Positions 9,603 to 18,024 of a stretch of DNA of 64,000 nucleotides are shown piece by piece. A program made the translations under genes and the position numbers. The DNA comes from an uncultured Acetatifactor sp. (GTDB taxonomy: Bacteria; Bacillota; Clostridia; Lachnospirales; Lachnospiraceae): assembly GCA_910587755.1 (NCBI GenBank), contig CAJUNZ010000001.1:30416-94415 (forward strand), given 5' to 3'. Positions within the stretch are counted from its first letter, which is position 1. The number at the start of each line of letters is the position of its first letter. Under the pieces are notes generated by a model that was not told where the DNA came from, did no database searches, and worked only from the letters and a program-made list of their open reading frames with translations.

Positions 9603-11174
9603 TTACTTGAATCCCTGATCCTTCATGTTGGCATCACCTTCACTCTTGAAGTTCTCGCCTGTGGATCTGGCATCTCTTCCGGCTGCGATAACGTAGTAGC
9701 CGTTTCTGTTCACACGCACAACTCCGTTGCTGTTGAACGCATGACCCCAGTCAACGGTGGATCTGGAATGCAGCCAGTCAAACACTTCGATGTCCTGTTC
9801 GTTGCAGAAGTGGCCGGGATCTCCGGGATCGTAACCCATGTTCACATAAGTCTCACCCTTGGATTCTGCCTCCCACATAGCGGTTCTTGCCGCCTGGCCG
9901 TCGGGAACATCAAGGTCACAGAAGTCACGTGCGATCTGGTGAAGTATAATATCAGGAATTTCCTTTGCGCCGGCTCCCCTGTACTCAGCCTTGGGAACAA
10001 CCACGTCCGTCCAGATAGACTGAGGAACAAGATATGTATCGCTGAGTGTCTTGTAATCGCCGCTGCAGGTCACCTGGGATCCCCAAGGCCAGGGAACGAT
10101 GCCCCAGTCGCCTACATTCTTTTTCACATCACCATACTGCCATGCCTCAACCATGCCAAGCACAAATGTCTTTGCCTCTGTGGGGCCGCACATATCCTGC
10201 ATCTGGTAGACAAAGTCAGCGCTGATACCGCCGGTCTCCTCGTCAAGATTTACATTGGTTGCCGCAGGAGCCAGACCCTGCTGCTGAAGTTTTGTATAGA
10301 ATTCCAGAGCCTCAATATAAGCCTCGTCTGCCATGTGGATCTCGCCGTTGGAATCGATGGACACGGTGCCGTTGGCTCCGGGCGCCATGCTCACCCAGTG
10401 ATTGGGATGTACGGAGATAGGATAGGTGCCGTCGGGAAGCTTGGACTTCATCTCGGTAAGATACTCGATGCAATCGTCATAGCTCCACTCGCCCGCCATG
10501 AACTTGTCGGTGGGAGTCTTTTCCATACCGATACTCTGCAGGTATTCCCGGCTGTACACAAGCACATAGGAGCTTCCCATGTTGTCATAGGTCCATCCAT
10601 ATACCTTGCCCATCCAGGTACCGGGTGTCACATAGGCGCTTCCCAGCTTCAGCTGGTCCACATCTGCGGTAATATCTGCCAGATAGTCCTTGAGACTCAG
10701 GACAAGGTCGTCGCCTACGGTGAAGATATCCGCAAAGCACTCGCCATTGGTGAAAGTGGCGAGGATCTTGTCGCCGGTCTCGTATCCGTCGTCACCTGTA
10801 AGATTTACATACTCAATTTTAATATTATACTTTGCCTCAAGCTGATGGGCGATATCCCACTTCTTGGTATATCCCTGCTTTACATTGCCGTCATCATCCA
10901 ACTTGGTCTCTTCATTCAAGTCACCGAAGATACCGCCGTTAACTCTGACAACCGCACCGCCGAAATCATAAGTCTCTTCCGGTGTCTCCTGACTCTGATC
11001 TTCTGCCCCCCCTGACTCTTCTCCGCCTGTGGAGCTCTCGCCGCCGCTGGACTCGCTGCCGCCGGAAGCGCTGCCGCTGGGTTCAGCGGAATCATTCCCG
11101 CAGCCCGCCACGCCTGCCACCATTGCCGCTGCCATGGCAATTGCGCAGATCCTTGTCGCAAATTTCTTTCTCAT
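9603..11174 (-). CDS. Extracellular solute-binding lipoprotein of the sugar ABC importer
   Basis: 523 residues. A signal peptide ends in the lipobox VAGC (MVAGVAGCGND), followed by a Ser/Gly/Glu-rich flexible tether at about 30-65. The rest is a MalE-like family 1 binding protein (IFTVGDDLVLSLKDYLADIT, TPTDKFMAGEWSYDDCIEYL). The start is fixed by AAGGAGG before ATG at 11174. It is the first gene of the transporter operon, directly behind a good sigma-A promoter. Residues such as WMGKVYGWTYDNMGSSYVLVYSRE form the usual hinge region. It delivers the oligosaccharide to the MalF/MalG pair. Confidence 0.93.
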   Translation of the reverse strand: MRKKFATRICAIAMAAAMVAGVAGCGNDSAEPSGSASGGSESSGGESSTGGEESGGAEDQSQETPEETYDFGGAVVRVNGGIFGDLNEETKLDDDGNVKQGYTKKWDIAHQLEAKYNIKIEYVNLTGDDGYETGDKILATFTNGECFADIFTVGDDLVLSLKDYLADITADVDQLKLGSAYVTPGTWMGKVYGWTYDNMGSSYVLVYSREYLQSIGMEKTPTDKFMAGEWSYDDCIEYLTEMKSKLPDGTYPISVHPNHWVSMAPGANGTVSIDSNGEIHMADEAYIEALEFYTKLQQQGLAPAATNVNLDEETGGISADFVYQMQDMCGPTEAKTFVLGMVEAWQYGDVKKNVGDWGIVPWPWGSQVTCSGDYKTLSDTYLVPQSIWTDVVVPKAEYRGAGAKEIPDIILHQIARDFCDLDVPDGQAARTAMWEAESKGETYVNMGYDPGDPGHFCNEQDIEVFDWLHSRSTVDWGHAFNSNGVVRVNRNGYYVIAAGRDARSTGENFKSEGDANMKDQGFK

Positions 11175-11252
11175 ACATAATCCTCCTTAAATATTATTAT
11201 GAGTTACTTGCAGCAGTCACTGACATACAATAATATACCTGTGACCATGTAA

Positions 11253-11281
11253 ATGATATCTCTAATCCGGCAAATTGTCAA
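11253..11281 (-). promoter_or_regulatory. Sigma-A promoter for the sugar importer operon
   Basis: On the minus strand TTGACA (11281-11276) and TATCAT (11258-11253) are separated by exactly 17 bases. The site lies about 80 bases before the start of the solute-binding lipoprotein and after the terminator of the upstream fucosidase gene. Confidence 0.75.
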
Positions 11282-11388
11282 TAATATTTAATCTATAGGA
11301 TATTTTTTGTAACTTCTGCTGAAATAATGCCCAGATTTTTTGTAGAGAATGCCTAGATTTCGTACTCTTTTACCCCAGATTGTGTAAA

Positions 11389-11424
11389 GAACCCTGCCAG
11401 GAAATTCCTCCCTGAACAAGGTTC
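11389..11424 (-). terminator. Terminator-like hairpin after the GH29 fucosidase
   Basis: On the minus strand GAACCTTG pairs with CAGGGTTC (one G-U) and the inner CAGGGA with TTTCCTG, followed by TTTACA. It lies immediately after the fucosidase stop and before the importer promoter, so it probably separates the two transcription units. Confidence 0.55.
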
Positions 11425-11433
11425 TCATACAGT

Positions 11434-12723
11434 TTAATCGTTCTGAGTCACCACTTCCCCATGGCCCAGATTATAAGTAATTTCACCCTCCAGTTCCACC
11501 TTCAGAACCGTTGTCAGGGGATGAAGCTGCATTTTGTCCGCCCGGATCCAGAGCGTGCCCGGAATACCGCTCCAGGGCAGAGAACCCGTATAATCAAAGT
11601 CAAGCTCCTCACCTGTGTGGAGTACGCTCACCTTCTTTACCCTGGTCTTCACGCCCTTCACACAGATAAACTCTGCCGGCTTATCGTACACAAAAAGGTA
11701 AATGGTCGTCTTATCCTTTGACAGGGTGCTGCCTCCCAGGTACTGGCTGTAGTCAAGCCCTCTTCCCGTGCCAAAAACCGCCTCCTCATGGTCATGGATA
11801 AAGGTTCCCAGATCCTCCAGCACTTTCACCTGTCTCTCGTCCAGAGTGCCGTCCTCCTTGGGACCCACATCCAGGAGCATCCTGCCCCCCAGTGTAATAC
11901 AGTCGCAGAACATGCGCACCACCTGGCGGCTGGTCTTGTAGTGATTATCCTGTACCCTGTATCCCCAGGAACTGTTGATGGTGGTGCAGAATTCCCACTC
12001 TCCTTTGGGGCCGTGAAGGGGAATCCCCTGCTCGGGCGTCTCATAATCCCCATAGCCCTGAAGTCTGGAGTTCACCAGAATATTGGGGTTAAGACTCTGA
12101 AGGTACTCTTTGAACTCTTTGGCTTTCCACTGTTTGGCGCTGCGCTCCCAGTCCCCGTCAAACCACAGCAGATCCACCGTGCCGTAATTGGTCAGAAGCT
12201 CCTTAAGCTGATTGTTGTTGAACTCCAGAAATTCCTGCCATTTCTCCGGATCTTCCGGGCCTCCCGCCGGGGTGGCAAACACGTCCTTGAGATGATTCTG
12301 AGGATCGGACCCTTCCGGATACACTGTCCTGTAGCGGGGATCGGACCAGTCAATCAGTGAATAGTACAGGCCCACCTTCATGCCTGCCTCCCGCACCGCC
12401 TGGGTGTACTCCTTGATCAGGTCCCGGCCCGCAGGAGTCTTCTTCACCACGCTGAGATCCGAATATTTGGTGTCAAACAAAGCTACGCCGTCATGATGTT
12501 TTGAAGTCAACACCACATACTGTGCCCCTGCGCGCTTAAACAGATCAGCCCATGCTTTTGCGTCAAACTTTGAAGCCGTAAAGCCCTCACACTGCTTCAT
12601 ATAGTCCTCATATGAGATGGCTCCATTGTGGAAGGACCAGGATTCAGACACATTCCCAAGTGAATAGATTCCATAGTGAATGAAAATCCCCAGCTTGGCC
12701 TCCTTAAACCATTCCTGCATCAT
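11434..12723 (-). CDS. GH29 alpha-L-fucosidase (cytoplasmic)
   Basis: 429 residues with no signal peptide. The GH29 barrel starts at once with WFKEAKLGIFIHYGIYS; the substrate loop HHDGVALFDTKYSDLSV follows, and the catalytic nucleophile is the Asp of DLLWFDGDW (near residue 185). A short beta-sandwich ends the protein (LHPLTTVLKVELEGE). It removes terminal alpha-linked fucose from glycans. Length matches compact GH29 enzymes. The ATG follows AAGGAG after a spacer of about 10 bases; the next codon is also ATG. It lies upstream of the importer operon but behind its own terminator, consistent with trimming fucosylated sugars after import. Confidence 0.93.
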   Translation of the reverse strand: MMQEWFKEAKLGIFIHYGIYSLGNVSESWSFHNGAISYEDYMKQCEGFTASKFDAKAWADLFKRAGAQYVVLTSKHHDGVALFDTKYSDLSVVKKTPAGRDLIKEYTQAVREAGMKVGLYYSLIDWSDPRYRTVYPEGSDPQNHLKDVFATPAGGPEDPEKWQEFLEFNNNQLKELLTNYGTVDLLWFDGDWERSAKQWKAKEFKEYLQSLNPNILVNSRLQGYGDYETPEQGIPLHGPKGEWEFCTTINSSWGYRVQDNHYKTSRQVVRMFCDCITLGGRMLLDVGPKEDGTLDERQVKVLEDLGTFIHDHEEAVFGTGRGLDYSQYLGGSTLSKDKTTIYLFVYDKPAEFICVKGVKTRVKKVSVLHTGEELDFDYTGSLPWSGIPGTLWIRADKMQLHPLTTVLKVELEGEITYNLGHGEVVTQND

Positions 12724-13200
12724 AATTATTAATCTCCTTTCTTGATGCCAGATAACTTAAGCTCCAAGTATCATAACACAAAAATTATATATAATCCATA
12801 TGTATTTTCTTTTTTTCTCAAATTCCTTTGTGTAATATTTCCAAGTTTTTTGCCGTTTTTTTGTTAATTCTTTCCCTCATGAAAATTCCCGGCATATTCA
12901 CATTTTTTCTGAGGTTATTATCCTAAAGAATAAACATATTTTTACTATAGTATTATATATTCTACACTCTAAAGTTGGTTATCTTTACTATGGCATATTA
13001 TATTTTATTCTATAGTTTTTATCTCTCCTTTGGAACCTGTTACAATGAAATCCATGGGAAATTCAGGATGCATTTTTCTTCTTTCAGTAGTATACTTATC
13101 TGCACAGAGCACTCTGTATCAATCCGGCAGAGAAGGTTCCTTCTTCTGCCGGTGTGTATAAAACAGCACGGTACAGTCCGTGCGGAAAAGGAGAAAGCAG
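12724..13200. promoter_or_regulatory. Divergent AT-rich control region between GH29 and GH3
   Basis: This 477-base gene-free stretch is much more AT-rich than its flanks and separates the leftward fucosidase from the rightward GH3 gene. On the minus strand TATGAT (about 40 bases before the fucosidase ATG) is a plausible -10, with a poor -35 (TGGATT). No confident -35/-10 pair is visible for GH3. No regulator gene is adjacent, so any operator here would bind a protein encoded elsewhere. Confidence 0.45.
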
Positions 13201-15354
13201 ATGGACATAGCCAAAAATCAGGAGAAAACCCGGCAGTACAGAACCCGCGCCAGGGCTCTGGTGGCACAGATGACCCTGGAGGAGAAAGTGGAACAGACCG
13301 TCAACGACACCCCGGCGGTAGAGCGTCTGGGGCTGAAAGCCTACAACTGGTGGAATGAAGCCCTCCACGGGGTGGCCAGAGCGGGGGTGGCCACCGTGTT
13401 CCCCCAGGCCATCGGTCTGGCGGCAACTTTTGACGAGGACTTTATCGAACAGGTGGCGGACGCCGTCTCCACGGAGGGACGGGCCAAATTCAACCTGCAC
13501 CAGGCCAAAGGGGATCGGGGCATCTACAAGGGCCTCACATTCTGGTCCCCCAATGTGAACATATTCCGGGATCCCCGTTGGGGCAGGGGCCATGAGACTT
13601 TCGGGGAGGATCCTTACCTGACCTCCCGCATGGGGGTGGGCTTTGTAAAGGGAATCCAGGGCCATGACGAGAATTATCTGAAAGCCGCCGCCTGCGCCAA
13701 GCACATTGCCGTCCACAGCGGACCTGAGGGCATCCGGCACAGTTTTGACGCGGTGGTGGGAAAACAGGATCTCTATGAGACCTACCTGCCTGCCTTCCAG
13801 GCCTGTGTGCAGGAGGGACATGTGGAAGCGGTTATGGGGGCCTACAACTGTATCAATGGAGTGCCCTGCTGCGGGAATTCCATGCTTCTGCAGGATATTC
13901 TGCGGGGAGAGTGGGGATTTGAGGGACATGTGGTCAGCGACTGCGGGGCCATTGAAGATTTTCACGCGGGACACCATCTCACGGACACTCCCATGGAATC
14001 CGCCGCCATGGCCATGAACAATGGATGCGACTTAAACTGCGGGCACATGTACCACTTCCTGAAGCAGGCGGTAAAGGAGGGCCTGGTGGACGAAAACCGC
14101 CTGGACGAAGCTCTGGTAAATCTGTTCACAGCCCGGATGAAGCTGGGCGTGCTGGACAGGGAGGAAGAGAATCCTTATGACAAAATCCCTTACAGTGCGG
14201 TGGACAGCAGTTCCATGCAGGCTCTGAACAGGGAGGCTGCCGCCAGAAGCATGGTACTGCTGAAAAATGAAGGGGGCCTGCTGCCTCTGGACAAGTCCTC
14301 CCTGAAGACGGTGGGAGTCATCGGACCAAATGCCAACAGCCGCAAGGCCCTGGTGGGCAATTATGAGGGAACTGCCTCCCGGTACTGGACCATCTCAGAA
14401 GGAATCCAGGAGTATCTGGGGGAGGAAGTGAGAGTCATGTTCTCCGAGGGCTGTCACCTGTACCGGGACAGAGTGGAGACCATAGGGGACAGAAACGACC
14501 GCATGGCCGAGGTAAAGGGCGTGTGCGACTGCAGCGACCTGGTGGTGGTATGTCTGGGTCTGGACGCCGGGCTGGAGGGCGAGCAGGGGGACGCCAACAA
14601 CGAGTACGGAAGCGGGGACAAGCCGGATCTGGGGCTTCCGGGACTGCAGCAGGAAGTGCTGAAAGCCGTGGTGGACAGCAAAAAACCCGTGGTCCTGGTG
14701 CTTCTCTCCGGCAGCGCCCTTGGGGTGGACTGGGCTCAGGACCACGTGCCTGCCATTATCCAGGGATGGTATCCCGGAGCCCAGGGAGGAATGGCTCTGG
14801 CGGAGCTTCTCTTTGGGGATCGCTGCCCTGAGGGAAAACTTCCTGTCACCTTCTACCATGCAGACCATGTGCTGCCGGATTTCACCGACTACAGCATGAA
14901 GGAAAGAACCTACCGCTATATGACCGGGGAAGCTCTCTATCCCTTTGGGTATGGCCTCTCCTACACCACCTTTGCCTACAAAAAGGCCACTGCGGACAAA
15001 GATCAGGTGACGGAAGAGGGTGTCACCATCAGAGTTTCCGTGAAAAATACCGGAGCCAGGGCAGGGGCTGAGACCGTGCAGGCCTATGTGAAAATCCACC
15101 GGGAAGGCACTCCCAATGCCCAGCTGAAGGGCATCTGCAAACTGCGGCTCTCCCCGGGGGAGGAGGGAGAGGCCCTGATCCACCTTCCCGCCCGGGCCTT
15201 CGGCCTTTACAGCCAGGAAGGAAAACTTCTGCTCCAAAAAGGAAGGGCAAGTGTCTCCATAGGAGGACAGGGGCCTGACCCCAGAAGCCGCCGCCTCACA
15301 GGTCAGGAAGTACAGCTGCTGGAATTTGAGATCCCTCAGGACATGACCCTGTGA
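13201..15354 (+). CDS. GH3 beta-glycosidase (beta-xylosidase/glucosidase-like)
   Basis: 717 residues from ATG 13201, chosen because AGGAG lies 7 bases upstream; a GTG at 13180 lacks such a site. No signal peptide. The N-terminal GH3 barrel carries NWWNEALHGVAR, SPNVNIFRDPRWGRGHETFGEDP and KHIAVHSGPEG. The nucleophile Asp is in GHVVSDCGAIEDFH. The C-terminal alpha/beta domain (VVVCLGLDAGLEGE) supplies the acid/base, and a fibronectin-III-like domain ends the chain. The sequence style is that of beta-xylosidase/arabinosidase-type GH3 enzymes, but glucose-, xylose- or GlcNAc-specificity cannot be told from sequence. It begins a short rightward unit with the CBM9-like gene. Confidence 0.93.
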   Translation: MDIAKNQEKTRQYRTRARALVAQMTLEEKVEQTVNDTPAVERLGLKAYNWWNEALHGVARAGVATVFPQAIGLAATFDEDFIEQVADAVSTEGRAKFNLHQAKGDRGIYKGLTFWSPNVNIFRDPRWGRGHETFGEDPYLTSRMGVGFVKGIQGHDENYLKAAACAKHIAVHSGPEGIRHSFDAVVGKQDLYETYLPAFQACVQEGHVEAVMGAYNCINGVPCCGNSMLLQDILRGEWGFEGHVVSDCGAIEDFHAGHHLTDTPMESAAMAMNNGCDLNCGHMYHFLKQAVKEGLVDENRLDEALVNLFTARMKLGVLDREEENPYDKIPYSAVDSSSMQALNREAAARSMVLLKNEGGLLPLDKSSLKTVGVIGPNANSRKALVGNYEGTASRYWTISEGIQEYLGEEVRVMFSEGCHLYRDRVETIGDRNDRMAEVKGVCDCSDLVVVCLGLDAGLEGEQGDANNEYGSGDKPDLGLPGLQQEVLKAVVDSKKPVVLVLLSGSALGVDWAQDHVPAIIQGWYPGAQGGMALAELLFGDRCPEGKLPVTFYHADHVLPDFTDYSMKERTYRYMTGEALYPFGYGLSYTTFAYKKATADKDQVTEEGVTIRVSVKNTGARAGAETVQAYVKIHREGTPNAQLKGICKLRLSPGEEGEALIHLPARAFGLYSQEGKLLLQKGRASVSIGGQGPDPRSRRLTGQEVQLLEFEIPQDMTL

Positions 15355-15429
15355 AAAGAATTGCCCTGACAGCAGATTCCTTCCTTGTATTTTTTTCCGC
15401 CGAGGGTTATACTTAGAGACATAAAGACG

Positions 15430-15464
15430 GAAACTGCTCTGGGAGCACATCCCGGAGCAGTTTC
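15430..15464 (+). terminator. Strong hairpin between GH3 and the CBM9-like gene
   Basis: GAAACTGCTC pairs with GAGCAGTTTC, and the inner GGGA with TCCC. It is followed by TCTACAG rather than a U-run, so it may be a weak GH3 terminator or a stabilising 5' leader hairpin for the next gene. Confidence 0.5.
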
Positions 15465-15490
15465 TCTACAGAAAGAGAGGTAACGTGAGC

Positions 15491-16552
15491 ATGAACTACC
15501 GCATTCCCATTCCGGCCGTGGACTTTCATCCCCCCATCTACGCCTGCCGGTTTAACGACAAGCCCTTCCAGCTGGACGGCAACCTGGACAAGGAATTCTG
15601 GAGGAACATCCCTTTCACGGACAATTTTGTGGATATCGAGGGCAGCATCCGACCTGTGCCCCGGTTCCGCACCCGGGCGAAAATGGCCTGGGATCACGAA
15701 AATCTGTACTTTGGCGCTCTGCTGGAGGGAGACGAGATCTGGGCCACTCTCACAGAACACGACAGCGTAATTTTCCAGGACAATGACTTTGAGATCTTTG
15801 TGGATCCGGACTCTGACACCCAGGCTTACACAGAGTATGAGATGAACGCCCTGAACACCACCTGGGATCTGCTTCTGACCAAGGCTTACCGGGACAACGG
15901 AAAGCCTGTGAACGGCCTGGAGCTTAAAGGCCTGCGCTCCGCCGTGTACATTGACGGAAAACTCAACAAACCCGGCTCCCACAACCACTCCTGGTCCGTG
16001 GAGATTGTGATTCCTTTTGCAGCCCTGTCCGAGTGCGCTGCAGAGAACCGCGCTCCTGTCTCAGGCGAATACTACCGTGTGAATTTCTCCAGGGTTCAGT
16101 GGAAGGTAGACATTAAAGAAGGCGCCTTCGCCAAGCGCCTGGACAAAGAGACAGGAAGACCCCTTCCGGAGGACAACTGGGTGTGGGCTCCCACAGGGGT
16201 AATCAACATTCACTATCCTGAACTGTGGGCTTTCCTCTTCTTCACCGACGAGCCCAGGAGCTCCAAAGATTTCAGCATTCCGGAGGATGAACTGCGCAAA
16301 TGGGAACTGCGCAAGCTCTATTATGCACAGCAGGCCCACTGGGACGAGACGGGAAGCTATTCCGACAGCCTGGACGTGCTGAAGGAGACTTTGGCAAGAC
16401 TCAGCCCCTGCGAGGCCAACAAAACGGTGCAGGAGCTTCCTTTCCAGCTTTCCACCACGCCCCACACCTTCGAGATCACCTGCCCTTCCCAGGACGGAGC
16501 AAGGACCCTGGCCATCTTCTCCGACGGAAAGACAACTTCTTTCTCCTCATAA
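15491..16552 (+). CDS. CBM9-like carbohydrate-binding protein
   Basis: 353 residues from ATG 15491; a GTG at 15485 is also possible but sits only 4 bases from the AGAGAGG ribosome site, against 10 for the ATG. The N-terminal 230 residues resemble the carbohydrate-binding family 9-like domain: FQLDGNLDKEFWRNIPFTDNFVDIEG, MAWDHENLYFGALLEGDEIW, DNDFEIFVDPDSD, YRVNFSRVQW and NWVWAPTGVINIHYPE. No signal peptide and no attached catalytic domain are visible. It is the second gene after GH3. As a cytoplasmic stand-alone sugar-binding protein its role is unclear; such proteins are common beside glycosidases in gut bacteria. Confidence 0.8.
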   Translation: MNYRIPIPAVDFHPPIYACRFNDKPFQLDGNLDKEFWRNIPFTDNFVDIEGSIRPVPRFRTRAKMAWDHENLYFGALLEGDEIWATLTEHDSVIFQDNDFEIFVDPDSDTQAYTEYEMNALNTTWDLLLTKAYRDNGKPVNGLELKGLRSAVYIDGKLNKPGSHNHSWSVEIVIPFAALSECAAENRAPVSGEYYRVNFSRVQWKVDIKEGAFAKRLDKETGRPLPEDNWVWAPTGVINIHYPELWAFLFFTDEPRSSKDFSIPEDELRKWELRKLYYAQQAHWDETGSYSDSLDVLKETLARLSPCEANKTVQELPFQLSTTPHTFEITCPSQDGARTLAIFSDGKTTSFSS

Positions 16553-16579
16553 AGCGGGAGTGATTTTCTTCATAACCAC

Positions 16580-16615
16580 AAAGATGCACATACTCGAAAG
16601 AGCATGTGCATCTTT
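16580..16615. terminator. Bidirectional terminator between convergent genes
   Basis: AAAGATGCACAT-CTC pairs with GAG-ATGTGCATCTTT around a GAAA loop, giving a T-run at the + strand end and an A-run at the other. It sits between the ends of the CBM9-like (+) and GH29 (-) genes and can serve both. Confidence 0.8.
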
Positions 16616-16637
16616 TGTCATTGAAAACAGGTTATTT

Positions 16638-17999
16638 TTAGAATAAGTCTATGTTCTTTATAAACACTTCTCCTCTGGCGGCAGTCACCCGCACCACAAT
16701 CTGCTCCACCTGATCCCCGGTGTCATCCAGAAGTCTGTTCTGCTCCGCAAAAGGATCTGTCAGAGCACAGATTTTCCGGTTTCCGATGGTAGTCCCCTGG
16801 AACAGAGGATAATCCCCTCCGCCGGCATACTCAATCCGAAAGCTCTCCACTCTTTGTCCTTTGGAGATATCCTCCCTCAGCTCCACATACTTTACCCTGG
16901 GAACCGGTTTGTCAAGAGTCACCAGATACACAGGCTGAGTGGGATACTTCCCGTCTATCTTCTCCACCTTTGCCTTCAGAGGTGTGCCAAATTCTTTGTC
17001 CAGCAGGGCTCGAAGTTCCTTGAGACGGGTTATATCCCGCTCATCCAGCAGGCCATCCCTGTTGGGAGGAATGTTCAGGTTCAGACAGGCATTGCCGCCC
17101 ACTGATCCCAGGTAGATCTGAAACAGCTTCTTCAAAGGTCTGGGCTCCTCCTGGCTGTGCCAGAACCACCCGGGACGAATGGAAGTATCCACCTCCGAAG
17201 GCAGGAAAGCAAGGCCTTTGGAATAGAGAATACTGCTCATACTGCCGATCAGACCGTCCGTGCATCCCATATACGACAGGGAGCCTTCTCCCGCAAGAGG
17301 GCCGGGCCCTGTCTGAATATCTGCCAGTTCATACAGTTCCCCAGGTACCACCGCCCACTCTGAGACACGGCTGCTGCCTGCCTCATTGCCGCACCAGCGC
17401 ACGTCCGGCCCTCCGAAAATCACCGCACCCGGCTGGTACTTTCGTATCATCTCAATATAACGGGGAAAGTCATATTCCTGCTTTTTCCCGTTGGGTCCTT
17501 CCCCACAGGCGCCGTCAAACCAGACACAGAAAAGATCTCCGTACTGGGTCAGCAGTTCTTCCAGCTGGTTACAATAGTAATCATTGTACTCCGGCGTTCC
17601 ATAGAGTTCACTGTTTCTGTCCCAGGGGGAGAGATACACCCCAAAGCGAATTCCTTCCTCCCGGCAGGCGCTGGCCGCCTCGGCCACCACATCCCTTTTG
17701 CAGGGAGCGTTTTTCACGCTGTGTTCTGTGTACTTGGAGGGCCAGAGACAGAAGCCGTCATGGTGCTTTGCCGTAAGCACCATGCCCTTGATTCCCGCTT
17801 CCCGCAAAACCCGTGCCCACTGGCGGCAGTCAAGTCCCTTTGGATCAAAAAGGCTCTCGGGCTCTTTTCCCGTTCCCCACTCCTGATCGGTGAAGGTATT
17901 CATGCCAAAATGAATAAAGGCATAGAATCCTGTGTCGTACCACATGAGCTGCCGGGGGGATGGCGCCACCCCCGCAGCCTCTTTCAAAAAATCTATCAT
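16638..17999 (-). CDS. GH29 alpha-L-fucosidase, second copy
   Basis: 453 residues, no signal peptide. GH29 features: WYDTGFYAFIHFGMNTFTDQEWG near the N-terminus, LTAKHHDGFCLWPSKYTEHSV, and the nucleophile Asp in LFCVWFDGACGEG. The C-terminal 110 residues form a beta-sandwich (VKYVELREDISKGQRVESFRIEY). It shares only the family core with the 11.4-kb enzyme and has the FGMNTFTDQEWG style of 1,3/1,4-fucosidase subfamily enzymes, so the two probably cut different linkages. It is the last gene of the minus-strand series, 25 bp after the transglutaminase-fold gene. Confidence 0.92.
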   Translation of the reverse strand: MIDFLKEAAGVAPSPRQLMWYDTGFYAFIHFGMNTFTDQEWGTGKEPESLFDPKGLDCRQWARVLREAGIKGMVLTAKHHDGFCLWPSKYTEHSVKNAPCKRDVVAEAASACREEGIRFGVYLSPWDRNSELYGTPEYNDYYCNQLEELLTQYGDLFCVWFDGACGEGPNGKKQEYDFPRYIEMIRKYQPGAVIFGGPDVRWCGNEAGSSRVSEWAVVPGELYELADIQTGPGPLAGEGSLSYMGCTDGLIGSMSSILYSKGLAFLPSEVDTSIRPGWFWHSQEEPRPLKKLFQIYLGSVGGNACLNLNIPPNRDGLLDERDITRLKELRALLDKEFGTPLKAKVEKIDGKYPTQPVYLVTLDKPVPRVKYVELREDISKGQRVESFRIEYAGGGDYPLFQGTTIGNRKICALTDPFAEQNRLLDDTGDQVEQIVVRVTAARGEVFIKNIDLF

Positions 18000-18024
18000 A
18001 AATATCTCCTAAATTCCATTACTG

